A DNA stretch of 64,000 bases, taken from Actinomycetes bacterium. GTDB taxonomy: Bacteria; Actinomycetota; Thermoleophilia; RBG-16-64-13. A program made the translations under genes and the position numbers. The stretch is taken from the NCBI GenBank assembly GCA_024637035.1, contig JAGXFW010000030.1, positions 1-64,000 on the forward strand, read 5' to 3'. Below, piece by piece: positions 62,630 through 64,000 of the stretch. The notes under the pieces were generated by a model. It made no database searches. It saw only the letters and a program-made list of their open reading frames with translations, and had not been told where the DNA came from. The number at the start of each line of letters is the position of its first letter. The stretch's first letter is position 1.

Positions 62630-64000
62630 TGGGGGAGAACGTTCGGATCCTGTTATTGGAGGACTCGGAAGACGACGCCGTGCTCGTGATCAGAGAACTC
62701 GTGCGCGGAGGGTTCTCGGTGGAGTACGAGCGGGTCGAGACGGCCGAGGCGTTCGAGGCGGCGCTGGCTGCAGGCCGGTGGGACGCCGTCATCGTGGATT
62801 ACGTCCTACCTCACTTCAGCGGGCTCGAGGCCCTACGGACAACGCGTTCACGTGGGTCGGACATACCGTTCATCATCGTGTCCGGGAAGGTGGGCGAAGA
62901 CGTGGCGGTCGAGGCTATGCGAGAAGGTGCGAACGACTACGTCCTCAAGTCCTCGCTCGTCAGACTCGCGCCAGCCGTGGCCCGCGAGATCGCCGAGTTC
63001 GATTCCCGCAGGGGCAGGTCCGCGGCCGAAGCCCTGTCCCGCCTGCAGGCCGCGGCATTGGATTCGGCCGCGAACGCGATCGTCATCACCGACCGGGACG
63101 GCACTGTCAGCTACGTGAACCCGGCCTTCGGTACCCTCACGGGATACGAGGAGACTGAGGCGAGTGGGAAGAACCTGGGCGATCTCGTGAAGTCGGACGT
63201 CCATGATCGTGCGTTCTACGCGAATCTGTGGGAGACCATCCTGGCCGGGCGGGTCTGGAGCGGCGAGATCGTGAATCGCCGGAAGAACGGCCGCCACTAC
63301 GTCGAGCACCAGACCATCACACCGGTGAGGGATTCGAGCGGCGAGATCGGGCACTTCGTGGCTATCAAGCAGGATATGACGGACCAGAAGCAGCTGGAGG
63401 CCCAGTATCTCCAGTCTCAGAAGATGGAGACCGTCGGCCGGCTCGCCGGCGGTATCGCCCACGACTTCAACAACCTGCTGACCGTCATCAACGGGACCGT
63501 GGACTTGGCGCTGGGCGGGCTGGACGCCGACGATTCCCTGCATGCGGATTTGCGGGAAGTTCGCCGCGCCGGAGAACGCGCGGCCGCGTTGACCCGGCAA
63601 CTTCTCGCCTTCGGCAGGCGCCAGGTCATGCAGCGCGAGCTGTTGGACTTGAACATGATCGTGTCCGACATCCACAGTATGCTCGAGCGATTACTCGGAG
63701 AGGATATCGACCTGGTGACACGCGCGGCCGACGGTCTTCCCCCGGTCCTGGCCGACGCGAATCAGATCGAGCAGGTGATCGTGAACCTGGTTGTGAACGC
63801 CCGTGACGCCATGCCGGACGGCGGCACGCTCACCATCGAGACACACACGGTGGAGCTAGCCGAGGACGGCGGCCGGAGCGTCCTGGACGTTCCGGCCGGT
63901 CCTTACGTGGTGCTCGTCGTCCGCGACACCGGCGTGGGGATGGACGACGCGATCCGGGCCCGTGTCTTCGAACCTTTCTTCACGACGAAGCAGAGTGGTG
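62629..64000 (+). CDS. Receiver-PAS-histidine kinase, 3' end outside window
   Basis: The frame opened by ATG 62629 runs past the window end with no stop. It encodes a receiver (about 5-120, D57 in VIVDYVLPHFSGLE), a PAS domain (about 140-255, NAIVITDRDGTVSYVNPAFG), HisKA with H278 in LAGGIAHDFNNLLTVI and an HATPase domain (NLVVNARDAMPDGGTLTIE; EPFFTTKQSG at the edge). A receiver ahead of the kinase suggests it is activated by the upstream kinase pair. It overlaps the preceding regulator by three bases. Confidence 0.92.
   Translation, partial: MGENVRILLLEDSEDDAVLVIRELVRGGFSVEYERVETAEAFEAALAAGRWDAVIVDYVLPHFSGLEALRTTRSRGSDIPFIIVSGKVGEDVAVEAMREGANDYVLKSSLVRLAPAVAREIAEFDSRRGRSAAEALSRLQAAALDSAANAIVITDRDGTVSYVNPAFGTLTGYEETEASGKNLGDLVKSDVHDRAFYANLWETILAGRVWSGEIVNRRKNGRHYVEHQTITPVRDSSGEIGHFVAIKQDMTDQKQLEAQYLQSQKMETVGRLAGGIAHDFNNLLTVINGTVDLALGGLDADDSLHADLREVRRAGERAAALTRQLLAFGRRQVMQRELLDLNMIVSDIHSMLERLLGEDIDLVTRAADGLPPVLADANQIEQVIVNLVVNARDAMPDGGTLTIETHTVELAEDGGRSVLDVPAGPYVVLVVRDTGVGMDDAIRARVFEPFFTTKQSG

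Overview
The window is high-GC DNA with actinobacterial gene style: GTG starts with purine-rich Shine-Dalgarno boxes, many ATGA-type overlaps, a class I glutamine synthetase without H in the HTN motif, and Thr/Ala-rich lipoprotein linkers. The mix of KatG, MsrPQ and a class II photolyase with a tungsten-type aldehyde ferredoxin oxidoreductase, a flavodoxin-ferredoxin fusion and a dead reductive-dehalogenase-like gene suggests an aerotolerant or facultative member of Actinomycetota (Coriobacteriia- or Thermoleophilia-like). The lineage is inferred and no rRNA is present to fix it.

Layout. Positions 1-1864 hold the right end of an IS3-family element that has cut the 5' end off a two-gene unit of unknown function. 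Positions 2216-7766 carry katG, rarD with a divergent XRE-cupin regulator, and glnA. Positions 7767-21549 are an accessory and decaying zone. It contains a TetR regulon with five copies of one operator, a tetR collapsed to 22 codons, a broken integron integrase followed by an intact gene cassette with a clear attC, a GYF-domain subtilase, lipoproteins, a truncated ABC ATPase, a Fic protein, a DNA glycosylase, acetyltransferase remnants and a lone 5'-3' exonuclease. Positions 21713-41181 are mostly housekeeping or redox genes: carbonic anhydrase, a five-heme magnetochrome-like protein, CorA, MsrPQ, a YyaL-type thioredoxin-fold protein, photolyase, an EFR1-type iron-sulfur flavoprotein operon, a hybrid histidine kinase, ArsM and a creatininase-family enzyme.

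Positions 41319-55863 look like one catabolic locus. A class III aminotransferase and an aldehyde ferredoxin oxidoreductase run leftward. To the right lie two tandem TetR paralogues, two SDR dehydrogenases, a complete Liv-type ABC transporter with its binding lipoprotein, and both glycine decarboxylase P-protein subunits. A reasonable model is uptake of an amino acid or amine, transamination to an aldehyde, ferredoxin-linked oxidation, and feeding of C1/glycine metabolism. The substrate is not evident. Positions 55867-64000 hold a sensor kinase, an AcoX-like NAD-kinase-fold protein, small proteins, a reductive-dehalogenase-like pseudogene, and a CHASE-type kinase followed by two receiver proteins, the last running off the window.

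The most noteworthy items are the GGAAACT-N12-AGTTTCC operator family with its collapsed tetR, the inverted relic integron with a cassette, the five-heme PHGPRG-CxxCH protein, and two unrelated genes that share a short tandem-repeat array next to an identical 13-base ribosome-binding segment.
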